From Hyalella azteca (Eukaryota; Arthropoda; Malacostraca; Amphipoda; Hyalellidae): a stretch of DNA of 64,000 nucleotides. The notes beneath the pieces were generated by a model. It had not been told where the DNA came from, ran no database searches, and saw only the letters and a program-made list of their open reading frames with translations. This document shows positions 1 to 13,400 of this stretch, one piece after another. How positions within the stretch are numbered: position 1 is the stretch's first letter; every line of letters begins with the position of its first letter. The DNA is taken from assembly GCF_000764305.2 (NCBI RefSeq), contig NW_025937256.1, positions 1 through 64,000 of the forward strand. Reading direction: 5' to 3'. The position numbers and the translations under genes were made by a program.

Positions 1-1443
1 GTTATTGAAGAATTGTTGAAAAGCATTTTCAGCGGGACGATCTTGCGGAAAATGCTGCCTGAATTGAGGCTGAAAAGTTGGCCTAGGTTTAGGCTGCTGA
101 GACTGCCAGGGTGGAGGTTGCGGCTGATGTTGAGGCTGCTGACGCTGTGGTTGCTGCTGCTGACGCTGTGGTTGCTGCTGTTGATTTCTAGTCAGTTGAG
201 GAGCAGCTCTAGGCGATGAAGACAACGATGAAGCTTCATTTTCGTTGACAATTGGTCTTTCCTGGCCTTCGATGTAAATTGGAATGGTACGAACCACGCT
301 GGGGCGCTGATGCTGCAGAGGCGGTTGTTGTTGTTGCTGTTGCTGGGGGGCGTAATGCCGCTCTTGTTCGTACATGCGTGGATCATTTGAATAAAATTGT
401 TGCCACGGCCCCCCATAATCTGGATATTGTTGAAAGAAACCTTGATTTGGCCACTGTTGTTGACCGTAATATAGAGGGTCCTGTTCATAATACTGCTGCT
501 GAGGATGTTGCTGGTAGTTCTGATCCTGTTGTTGGGGATAATTTTGGGATGCGTGTTGCTGGTGGTGGTTTCCAGCAGGCAGCTGCTGGAAATTTTGGCC
601 TGAGTATTGTTGCTGCTGCTGCTGCTGCGGGGCGGGCGAGGAGTGACGGCTGTTAGGTCGCTGTTGCTGCTGCTGCATGCTTTCTTCCATGATAGGATCC
701 TGTGAACGAGGGGAGTTGTTCTTGAAGGCAGACACGAAGGGCTTGGCCACGTTGTTGTGAGGGTTGATGGGCACAGTCGCAGACCGAGTCTGTGGAGCGC
801 CACTGCCTTTGTTAGCGTGTGGGGCTTGACGGCCGGTGCCGTTGCCTCTTTGGTCGATCATTGACGGTGGCGCAGAGGAACACCGAGTAGCTCGCTGCTG
901 TTCCCTGTGAGCACCGCTTACGTCGTCGGTGGCTGAAGACGTACGGGTTGCGTACTGAGGACTCTTACGGACCTGACCAACACACGGAGGTTCTGGTCCA
1001 CTCATCCCGCTCGTTTGGGGGTGAGGTTGTTGCGGAGCGTTCTGCTGTTGTTGTGGTTGCTGGGGAGGAGGCATCATGGAAGGAGGGGCTTCAGCCTCAA
1101 TCATGATGGGGATTTCGTGCCCTATGGCCGCATCTAGGCCACCTGAACCTCCGGAGCCTTGCGATGACTTGTCGTTGTGAGGATGGTCGTACGAGGAATC
1201 GTCTTCCGATGTGGCGCTCATTGCGGACCCGCCTGAGTTGCGACGATCTCTCCAGGGGCCTCCACGACGGCCCATAGACAATGGCCAATTAGGGGCATGG
1301 CTCATTCTTGACGCCAAGTCAAGCATCTGTGGGTCGTCTTCAGCAAGCCAATGAGGCATCCGAGGGAAGGCAGAGTAGCCTCTGTTCCTCATGTCGTCCA
1401 TTCCAGGTTCTGGCCCTCGAAGTCGTTCCTTCAGTTGCTCAGT
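1..1443 (-). CDS. Gln-rich internal exon of the BAG3/starvin-like gene
   Basis: The acceptor CAG is at 1446-1444. The frame starts TEQLKERLRGPEPGMDDM and stays open for 481 codons to the window edge. The first third holds a conserved-looking segment (FPRMPHWLAEDDPQMLDLAS) and the first Ile-Pro-Ile motif. The middle holds long Gln runs with Tyr (YYEQDPLYYGQQQW), and the second Ile-Pro-Ile motif follows. The end is Gln/Pro-rich. An Arg-Arg-Asn-Ser stretch could be a kinase or 14-3-3 site (inference). Other-frame reading of the CAG repeats gives misleading open frames on both strands. Confidence 0.75.
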
Positions 1444-4400
1444 CTGAGGGAAGACAAAACAAAATAAGTTCATCAAGTACATTATAATGCTGAATTGGGA
1501 GACTTCATTAACTAAGATAACGAATACATGATATATTTATAAATAAAAATAAATAGCATCTTGGTGACGACTTCTTTCAGCGACTGAAAAATTAAGAAGA
1601 TGAGAATGAAATATAAGTAGCATAAATTATTTTATCATTACGACGAAAATGATACACTTCGCATAAGGCCATCTGATAAGTGTTGTCAAGTTGCTGCCGA
1701 GTTCAAAAGTTGATCTAAATAGATAACAATAACATGAGGCCGAAAAGAGACGAATCATGTACCAGGTTGACCTGATGAGGATATTATTCTGACAACGCAG
1801 GATAAAGTTCGCTGTGGCAAAAAATAACTGAAGTTTCTTCTCAGAATTCATGCAATTTTTTAAATTTATCTATTTGAAAAGATTCCGCTCAGTTAAAAGC
1901 TTTTTTTTACACGCATGGTGAGACTCCAACCACGTAAATCCTTAGGGTGGATCGAGGACTGACATTGGGCGACACATCATCAAAAGTTAAGGAATCCATC
2001 AGGCCGCACGGCGTGACCGTACCTGCGCACAAATGAAGGAAAAAATGGAAACTGTCGATGAGAGTTGCGACCACACAGCATGTAGGGGACTTGGGAGATA
2101 TTTGGTACGTTAGACGGCTGGTAAATTACAATGAATAAGGCAACACAAGCCTTCGCTTATTTAACTTGGTAATCACAATTAAAGAGTTTCAAATTATCAC
2201 TTCATCTAGTAAAAGATTGTTTTAGAAACAAGCATAAACGAAAACCAGGAAATCTAATTAAGTTCTTTTGGTGGTAAAAAATGTAACGATATTACATGCA
2301 AGATATTCTGTATATAATATTTTTCACTAAGGAGAATTGACTGACAATGCGTTGACGTAAAGCCATTGACTGATAAGAAACTAATAAGGCAAGATTCAGT
2401 TAAATAAGCAATAGTTAAGTTTTCCACTCGCAAAGCGTACGTACGAATATTTGTACCGACTCTTCAGAAATGAAGGGCGTTAATATAAACATTTAGCGTA
2501 ACCAGGTTTGTAGTTTAATATCATGGTATTTGTTTTTTAATGATAATAAATTTAAATAAAGTTTGATACGGAACATTATACTATTTTAATACAGTCAACC
2601 ACGTACACTCAGCTCTCTTCCGGTTCACGTTATAATAAGACGCTATTAGTAAACTTAATGTTAGGAATTTCCTTTGCGTTGCGGGATTAATTTAGGACGA
2701 AGACTACATATTGAATGAGCTAGCGTGTTAAGAAGTAATACATTACGACAAAGTTACATTACACATATTACTGGCAGGGCGAATAACTTGATTAGTAAAT
2801 GCGGGCCACACCATGAGTTCCGGGCAATTGTGGTAAAGGAGCCATCAGCAGTGTATCTAAGGAATTTGATGATAGATCGCTATCATGCATTCATCATTGA
2901 TGATAACAACACGATATATAAGACGACGGTAAGACGGTAAAAAGTTGTATTAACAGGTGCATTGCATTACAGCTAGACAAATCTACGTATATAAACCCGC
3001 ATAAACTGCTAAACATAATCATCTCATTTCCCTATAGTTATTTCATTACTGGCCGATTCAACTCGAATGAAAAATCTACCGATATGCAGGAAAAAATTCA
3101 CGGCACAAGGAATGTATACTTTGCTGTCTGATGCGATTCAATAGAACAACAATCGACGTACAAGCGAGGCAATACGTGGTATCAAGAAGGTGAAGCATAT
3201 ACAAATGTAATTGGACGTCATGCAGCTGATTGGCATCGCATAGGAGCAAGTACAGAAACCGGATCAGATTAAGATACAATTTAAACCAATCGAGTAGATA
3301 TGGAGCATTTATTATAAAATTAAGCAACTTCCCTCCAAGCAAATTACTTTGAAAAAGTTGATTGCTAGTTGATTTCGTAGAAACAACGTAACATGCCAGG
3401 TGCGTATCCACTAAACTGGGTGATATGAAATGACGAGAAAGAAAGAAGAGAGAGAATGCGTGATTAAGATACAGAAAAATTTTCAGATAAGAGAAAAGGA
3501 TTCGGATGAAACCATCAAATGAATAAAATCTAAATTCAGACTTTGTCCAGCAACAATTTGTTCATCTTTTCAAATAAGATTGTGCAAAGGCCACCGATAA
3601 AGAATTTACACGCACGATATAGTGACAAAAACGAGGTGAAGGTTAATCCGGCCGATTCGATCATAATCGATGTTAATCCTCCTACATTGCTGAAACATGT
3701 GCGGCTGTTTGCTTCCATGCATGGTAACTAGCAGATCAATTAATAGAAAAAAAAACAGTTCATGTGTCGCCATTTCCTGTCAGCGGCAAGTAGTTTATAT
3801 ATATTTGCATTGGCTAACGTATGAACGCACACTGAGTGTGAACTGATTCAGTAATTTTTTAATAATCCAATTTAACAACAACGCAGATCACTAATTCAAT
3901 GTACAAATTTTATAAATTTGTAAATAAATTTGTACAGAATAATTTGGTCGAAAAATTTATCGACGTTATGCGAGTTCCGACTGTTTAAAATGATCACGAA
4001 TATTATATTTATTGGCCAAAGGTAAAAGTGAAATTTTTGACCGGGATCGGCACTTTTCCTAAATGGAATGCCCAAGCGCAAAAATTTCAAGGTGATGGTT
4101 GGTCACACTAAGCCGTTCGCTCGCTCGAGAGAAGATCTCAAGAATTTGAAGGGAGTCTTTCGAAAGTCCGCGATTATATCAGAAAAGGTTTAGGCTTAAA
4201 GCAGGCATTCAAGAAGATGGAAGTCCCAGATAACGATGGGATAAAGTAAGTAATAGAAGCAAGCCGAAGAAGAAAGGCTTCAATTTAGAGGAGCACAATT
4301 CACGACTTGTTTAATTTGATAATACTAAGAGGCTTTCCTACATAAACGTGACGATAGAATTATGGCAGCGAAAGTGAGATTCCGATTTTTTCAACTCTCT

Positions 4401-7400
4401 ACGTCGTAAGAAGAATCACCGTTGAACAGCCTTACCGGCGTTCGTCATAGTGGCCGGCCGACACGTGAAAAGAAACAACGTATGACCGTTTAACACTAGA
4501 AACCCGTACAGCATGTGTAAAAAAACGGATGAACTTTTTATTCTCACGTCGGCCGGCCACTAGAACGTCGGGGAGACCGTTTTTTACCGTTTTTTCCAAC
4601 AGTGATAAGTTCATCAGATTTGATCAACTATTATCATTTCATCGGGCCATTTAAATATAATACGTATACCTACACGATGTTAAGCTGCTTCCAAGTCCTA
4701 AAGTAACGCGCGAGTATCGCGGGAAAGCAGACTGGCAAAAATCGTCCGCTAAGACATACGACGAGCAAATTCCGTGTCATGACGAAGAAAATATACGGAA
4801 TTATGCAGCCTGGACGGCAGCGCGCGATGGACGCCGGCCAGAATGAGGTTCTCTTATGCAGTTGGTGATCATTTTTTATCAGGGATAGAAGTTACTCTCA
4901 TGTCCGCCGCGTTAAATGCACTTTTTCATATTATTCAAAGTCTGTCTGCGATTGGAATAATTAAAAATGCAGCAAAAAAGGAGAGCGGAAGGCTTGAAAA
5001 TGAACGAACAACTTGAAATGCAAAGTTAACAGACTACACATTTATCAACCTGAAACGTGGAAATGCAATTTGAACCGATTTTCAATTAAACAAAAAATTT
5101 GACACATGCGCTACATTCTACCGAAAGGAATCGCCGAACGTCCCTGATGGCTTTGGATGAAAATTATATTCCCTCGATATAAAAAGAGCAGTTAAAAAAG
5201 TGTTCGCAGCTTCCTTACAATTTGTAAAACGACCTGCAGCAGCTGAGACAAGACGCGTACTTTGAAATGTTAGGAGTTTCAGCAGAGAGGTCTTGTCGCG
5301 GCCTCTGAGAGATGCGACGAGAAAAATTCTTCTGTCGACGAACTATTCCGAGCCACAGAAAAACTCAAGTTAAATAAGAATGCAACAGCCTCGGAAGACA
5401 AAGAATTTCTGAAGTTTCAACGGCAATCTTGCAGTCCTCTTCAGAAACTTCCTCCAACGGCAGGCTAAACATTTCACTCACCAGGTGTGACCGTTAAATA
5501 ATCGTGTAAACAATGAGATGTTCGTAATATTATATATGCTTAATTTTGCCCGTTATTTAACGGTGGTGGAATACCTTCTTTTCTTGCAACGCTAGGTTGC
5601 GATTAGTAAGTTTCGTTAAATTAATTCAGCTTTGTAATCAATTAATTTCTAAAATTCCAATTCTTATATCCCGAATACCGCACGAGATGTAGAATGCGAT
5701 TATTAGCCTTAAGTTATCTCACTGCGACGCGGTGACCAACAAGCCAGTTAGTAATACGCTATTCTCACCAGACTAGATGACCAACAAGCCAGTTAGTAAT
5801 ATATTTTTCCCATATTAGTTATCATAACGTTATTCCCACCAGAGTATAGGATCAACAAGATGGTGAAATAATGTACTTCTAACCATACTAGATGACTAAC
5901 AAGGTAGTTAGCATTGTCATTCCCACGAGACGAGATGAAAAATGTTCTCGTAAGCATCACAGGCAACTTTCACTTTAACACAATCTCACGGACACGTTTT
6001 TATGAAGATGAGATTTGCTGGGACTTTGAGCAAATCCAGTAGGCGTTGTTATGAATATAGATACATCCTGGTCTCAGCATGAAGAGAATAAACAAAACTG
6101 TTTGAAGCTTTCGACCGACGTATAAATTAACTTATTAAAAGTTGTGTATAAATAACTGGTGGACGATTTAAGGGATATAAATATATATATAATTGATCTC
6201 ACAATAGTGGATAATTTATTGTAGATATAATGATAAAAGAAGGTTGCCAACGATTCACACATGAACTGCAGTCGGAGAACAATTTTGTATGGAAGGTTGA
6301 CAAAATGTTTTGTCTTTGGAATCGTGGGGAGATTTTAAATGCGTTAATCCGAAAAACTCGAGTGTAAGAAAATAAACATTCAATTGAATTAAGGTATGTA
6401 ATGAGCTTGCACGATGAACACAAAGATGATAGCAAAACAAAGAGATTCGACGTAACGAAGCGAAGAATTACTTCACTAGCGAGAGCATTAATCAGATTGA
6501 AAGTATGGTGAATTTATTTGAGAAGTGAAATTTAGTAAGCTGAGTTCATGTCATTTAAAAAATGTCTGAATAAATAAATACTTCTAGACTTAGAAGCCCA
6601 TGTTATAACAGGAAAGTATATTTCAGTCAGTAGCATGATTCTTACTCTTCCATGAAATTATCCAGAATGCCTTGAGCAGCTCGCTTCTTCTTGACGAAGA
6701 ATAGTTCAGAACCCGACAGGTACCATTTTGGAGCTAGCTTTAGGTGAATTACTCATGACTTCTGCATTAAGCTAGCTAGCACATACATCACATTCGACTC
6801 CTCCCGTGGTGTTCAAGTTGTTCTGCAACTGTTATATTTTCAAGCAACCAAAGGCACTCTGAATCAGCCTTGTAAATATGCTGCGGGCCGCACATGCATC
6901 TAAAACTCTTTATTTTTATGCGAGCAACAGCAACTACATAGGTCTGCATACAGCTTTGCATTCCTATAGAATAAAGAACATACTAGCTCGAGTCCAGCTC
7001 CCGCGTGCATTTCATCGATCTTACCGGAAACTTTAGGTTCCATCTAGAATTGTAATGCTCTACGCGGAGACAGAAAACGCAATACTTTTGCAGCGAAACC
7101 ATCACAAGCTCAATGTTTAAGTTACTGACGACTATCTAGAAGAAGAGCAAAGGATTTTTTCACGAATTGTATTAACGTCTGCTTGACTTTGGTAAGTAAA
7201 AGTGGCTAAGTGTGGATCACAGGAGCAATTAAGTGAAAGAGACCAAAATATAGGAATCGTGTTAGGCAGGCTAAATAAAACCTATACACGCAGAGAAGGA
7301 AGATTTTTTTTATGCTCGAAGAGCCCACATGAGCAAATGAGTGAAACAAAGTAGGCAGACCGCAGAATACCAATAAGAATGGAGTTGAATCTTGAGCACG

Positions 7401-10400
7401 TGTATTCTTCTGGGGACGAACTATTACAAGAATTTGAATACAATTCTTGGTAACATTTTGAACTAGAAAAATCTGAGTATTATCCATGTAGCACATCATT
7501 TTGTATAAAAAACGCCTAACAAGCCAGAAAAATGCGTATTATCAAGAACACTGCGATTCAGAAGGTTTTAAAAGGTATTTCGAATGCTATCAGATTCAAT
7601 GACAACCGACGCAAAAACCACGTTCGGTCGTTCGTTCGTTCGTGAAACCGAGCACTTTCAGGATGAGCCAATACTTGCAACTGCACTGCCATGCAACCAG
7701 TTAGATCTTTCTCATAAATTTAAAACAAAATTGAAAATTGTCCTCCCAGCGACTAATTAAATACTCCCTAAGAATTTAACGTAAAATTGAAAGGCATCGC
7801 TGTAACCAATTCGACGTTCCCTATGAATTTAACGTAAAATTGGAAAGGGGTTTAATGAGAAAGGAAACCATAAGGTTACATTTAGCAGGAAAACGAGGCA
7901 CGATGTAAATAAACAGACGGGGAACGCGGCAGCTACAAGCTCCTCGGAACGTTGCAAATGAGCCCAAATGAAGCTTAAGAGCGTCAGCCACCTGGCCCTA
8001 TAGCGTGGCCCAGTTATATAATCTTATAGAACCCATTTAGTTCTGCCTCAGGCAAACTGGATTCGCTTTCAGGTAGTAAATTTTGATTAAATTACTTCAT
8101 TCATTCAGAGCCAGCAAGCTATATGTGTTTGGATTGTCTATTTAAAATAATGAAATTTTCACGAATTATCTGTGGCCGAAATACATTATTTGAACCAAAA
8201 ATATGGCTGTGATTCAATAATGGCGATATAAGTAGGTATTTGAATTGACATCTGTGTTTCGGTTTCGCGTTATTTTTAGCGCACTTTCTCATTTTTGGAA
8301 AAAATGCACTATTGCGCTCGCCATGTCCGTCTGTCTGTCTGTCCGTGACCTCAAGTTTTCGTCGACGAGAAAATGCGCTCTCTGTCACTCACTGCAGTGA
8401 GTACTGAGTTATATTTTTTATTAACGACGAGATGACCCTGAAAAAAATTGTCCTCAATTAGCGATAAAATTCAACTTTCAGTGGAGGTCGAGGGCGATAC
8501 CGAAATGAGACGTCTTGGGTTCAATTGGATCTTTGAAATTTGCTGAATTCTCTTCTTTTAAATTGATTATAAAGGTCTACCAGTCACTATTTAAAATGAA
8601 AAAAAAAAATTTCCGACACTTATTTTAACGTGGTTAGTCTCAAACATTTTGAGCAATTTTGTTTCAGTTTGGCCTCAAGAATATCTTTTCCTTGTCCTCA
8701 GAATCAAATAAGGATTTAAATTAAGTAAAATTTTATTGCCAGTGCCATTTTGTAAATTGCATAAAATTAAATGGGCAAGCGAAGGCTTGTTCGCACTCTA
8801 TTAAATTGCAGATTTACTGCAATTTTTGCAATGAGCGCTGCTCAACTTGGAAGTCAGTGCGCCACCGACCCTCACTGATGTCATGGCGACATTTGAAAGT
8901 CGTACTGGATCTGTACCGTAGTCGGAATGCCGTGAATATCCGAAGTGCATCGAATAGGATACGTTTAGAAAAAAGCTGGCTAGAAAAGCTATTATGGCAC
9001 TCTTACAGTACATCGCAGAGTCTGTCTATATACCACTGTCTGTCCACCTACTAACTGCCAATTTGTGTGCAGCCAAATTTCGTCAAATCTGCCTGACTGG
9101 TCACTAATAAATAGTGAAGGATTCAACTTGTTGATCTGCACTTTCGTAATGTTTAGTTTTGTCTCGAATCGTTATTCCAAGTTACGAATCGATATGGCAG
9201 GTTACGTAGCGTTTTATTAAATCGGAAAGCCATTTTCAAATTACGGGATAAATTATTGTCCAGATTCAAATTGAACCGGACAAATTTTTTCGGCTGGTCA
9301 TTTTTACGGGATATTCCTCGTCTTGTATTTTTAAGCCCCGGTTCATCAAACTACGAGCCGATGACCAGCATATATTCGTTATCAAAACATACAAAAAGAG
9401 AATCACATTTATCAACAGTAAAATATAGATTATAGACCACTAGGAAAATTCTATACGATCAAAATATTTGAATTTAGGCACGGGAATAACGATTTTCCTG
9501 TATTATCAATGATATTTACGTGAATATTAAAAATGCAAATGGCAAAACTTCAAAATTCGTGAAGCCCATAAGATTCATCTGCTTTTCCAGGATCGTCGGC
9601 CGAAGCTCTCTCCTCTCACGGCTGTTACGAAACTAAGGATTTCTGCGAACCACAATTCATTATTTTTCATCCCATTGTGAACCAAAGAATACTGAATTGA
9701 AACTCCAACGATACATTATCAGCGAGAAAAATGAGCGCCGGACATGAATATGGTGATGAGCTATGTTCGTTTTTATCCAAATAATATAAAACCCGACCAA
9801 GAATTGACGATAATACCGTAATCTTCAAAACCCGACCAAGAATTGACGATAATACCGTAATCTTCACGCTGAAAAAAGAAAGTTATCGAGACGTGCCAGA
9901 CGCGTCTTTTGCTGAAGTAGCATCGGCCGTCCATGCATACCGTACCTAGTAGATTACAGGGCTTCAATGCCACGTTCGAAAAACTCAGGAATTAAGAATA
10001 TTGAGCGAGCAAAGAAATTAGCTCGCACCAACAGCAAATCTCATAGCAAATTAATACAGCATTGCCTAGTCAAATTTCCAAAGACTTCAACAATATAACT
10101 AACAACTTGTATGTTTTTGAATCCAAAACTTGGAATGTCGCTTTTTCTGCAGTACAGAGCGTCCGGTCTGGTCGAAGGTGTATTCGTAACGTAAGTGAAC
10201 GTCAGTCTTGATTGATGAACTCGTACTACACATCCATCAGCCCGGGCAGCCTTGAGTGACCACACGTCGATTCTTGCATCCATCACAAGACATCTTACCA
10301 TCACGACAGCACGTGGCTACTATCACTTACGGGTGCATGCTCGGAGAGGCATGTGGCATGGCTGTAGCTCCAGTGATAACTATCGAGAGAACAGGGAACA

Positions 10401-13400
10401 CTAGGAGAAATGATTGGGACTCTGTACGCATAGTGATGCATTTTTAGCGGATTTTCTCATTTATGAAAAAAGGCGCTATTGTGCTCGTCATGTCCGTCCG
10501 TCCGTGACTTCACGTTTCACGTCGTTCACGAGAAAATGAGCTTTCTGTCACTCACTGCAGTGAGGACTGATCTAATTTTTTACCCTGTATGGGTCATCCA
10601 AATGTACTTTGGCCCAATAATAAGGCGAGCCAGTACTACGTACAAAAAGTGTATCAACATTCATAAAATATGTCCCAGCAATTTTCAGAGTGAAGGCTGG
10701 TCATCGCAACGGTGAGAGATATACCAATTTATAGATCAGTTTTATTGAGTTATAATAGGCCTTATGATTGAAAATCGGTCTAAAGACGTAATCACTTTTA
10801 ACAGTGAACTTTCTAAGATGGAGTACAGTTTCTAGTGCCTCTGTATACTATACAGAGGAGGTAGGGATATAAAGTATATATGGATAGACGCTATAAAGTA
10901 TACATGTACAATCGGAATAAGAAAATTGTCGGTATGCGAAACTAGGGTTTTCAATTTCCATAGTTAGATGCGTGTAAGCAAACATTTTCTATCCGTCTAT
11001 CGATTCAACAAATGTACAGGATTACGGAGTACAGGACTGACAAGCCATGAATTAATTAGGATATATATGCATAAACCAACAAATGCTCAAAATAAAATTT
11101 GCAAGTAAACATAGAAAACTTGCATTATTAAATACTCACCAAGATAATAAGAACAGACTTCAGTAAAATGTACGTCAGGGGTCACTGTAGTATTCCTTTG
11201 TTTGTTCCCTCGGTAGCTTGAGTCACTTTTACTAATTTTACGGCTTTTTATTTAAAAAACACAAATTAAGCTGGAGTCGGGTTATCAGTAGAAGCTTGCT
11301 CCCACGATAGAAAAGGATAGGTAAAAGTTTCGTGAACTTGTTTCACAATAAAAGCAAATGGCACCAATAACCGTTTCGCTCTGCAACTGCAAATTGTGTA
11401 AATAATTAAAATTTTTGAAAGATCAGGACATAAATTCTGAATTTAAAGTACAGCACTGAAACTTTTTTTCATCATTCTATAGAAATCACGAGTATAGTGG
11501 CCAAGTATTTTATATTCTATTGAAGCGGAGAAAGTTTTAAACTTCGTTCGCATGCTGACATGGCACGACTTAACGACAAGAGGGCGTTTTATGCAAGCAC
11601 GCCAACACCTGACCAATCATCCTTTATTTAGGCCAGTGAATCAGACGGGACAGCCGGCATCACTGCAATTCGATCACAACTTCACCCTACAAACGTCTAG
11701 ACGTAACTGAGCGCTGGGGCATCAGCCGCCTCACCATCACCATCGTTTACAGTTATCGCCACTAGAGGTGCATTAAATAGACACACAAGAGAAATTTCTC
11801 GAAATCTCGCGATAATTTCATGAATATGATAATTTTAAGTGTAATAGTGAAAAATTGAAGTCTTTGGAAATTCATCCAGATAAGACAATTCAAACAAGAA
11901 TATTAGAAAAAGTAATTTGAACCAATGCAACACGTTTCAAGGTCACGAATTCGTAAACGAATTTTTTTTGTCACTGGCGTAAAATTCGTCAGGGATATTA
12001 TGATTGTCTTCCATCAGCAGGAATAAAATAAAAATGTCCGAACAATGATAATTATAATCAATGCCTACGAGGCCATCACAAAATCAGACTGTAAACATTT
12101 CTACTTTCAGCGCAATTGGGTGTAAATAGACTAATAGAGTAGGGGTTGCAATCATGCAACGCAATCGTTGTTCAACATTGTGACTATAAACACAAAATAT
12201 TTTGCAAAATTCATGGTCAAACGTGGGGAACAAATAAACTTTTGGCAATGCATTTCAAGTAATAATCTGGATAAAAAATTGGCAGCCACAGACATCAGAC
12301 AATTCATCAACACGAAAATTAATAATTATTACTTATTTAGTGTCAACAATTTCAATAATTGCTATCCTGCGAGGTAATATGCATGCCATTTCTGATGAGG
12401 TTTCATTTATTATTGACTGTAGGCACGTACAAGTTTCATGCCGTCGCCGTGACAATGAATATAAAAACGTCGGGAAATACGAACGGTAATAGTAAATTTA
12501 GTTATGCAAATTATAGAGCTACTCAGCTACCACTGCTGTGTTTCTAAATGATATATACATTTAACATTATTACACTTGGGCGGAGTTGGGCCAGTTGGGC
12601 GGGTTTTCCGAAACTAATCATTGTCTCCTAACATTGGAAGCACAATTGACTTGAATTCTAAAAAATGATATTATATTAAAGAACAGCAGATTTAACTACG
12701 AAGCATAACTGAGAATGTCGCATCTTTGTCAACAGCAGAGAACTGTGACGAAACTGTTTACCTAGTTCATACTTAGGTACACTGTTGCACACCAACAGAA
12801 TTGTATATAAGGAGCTAAGCTTTAATTGCAGCGTTCCGGGACATATCATCTCAATGAGTCGATTCATATTTCTTAAAGTAAGATTAAAACTGCGCATCCT
12901 ACACAGCGGCGAGAAGAAACACGCACATGCACACCACTACGAAGTTGAAGTCACACTGACTTGCTCCTACAGAATGCTGATATTTTGGTCTCAGCACGTA
13001 CTGGGCCACCCGAAGTTCCCGAAGCATCGAGCACGTGGATGTCAAGTCTAGAACATTCTTGCTTGGTCTCGCGGTATATTTTTTCATTCCTGCTAATAGG
13101 TGTTATTTAATAGACAAATTTCACTTTGAGGTACGCTATTATCTATCCTATTGATATGATTTGTAACAAGTCGTCGTAATTAACCCAGGAGAATTACAGT
13201 AAGAGAAGCAACGCGCCGTAAAATCTCAAAAAGCTCGCTACGGGACGACATCCAGTTAGGCTCAGCGGATATCACACTGAGGATGCAATGCGACATCACT
13301 GAGGGCATCACACTTGAGATCGCTTGTTTAGCAATCATACCTACATCATGTGTACAGGCTCCATGTGATCACTATACCATGAAGCCAAAAGACCGCGTGT

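Noticed and set aside
192..803. 203-codon minus-strand frame and overlapping plus-strand frames at 13-656
   Set aside because: Out-of-frame readings of the CAG-rich exon of the BAG3-like gene; the real frame is the one open from 1443 to 1.
8119..8388. Minus-strand frame [11 protein letters not shown]...DRQTDGH, similar to one at 57876-58076
   Set aside because: Similarity comes from the dispersed hairpin repeat, not from a shared gene.
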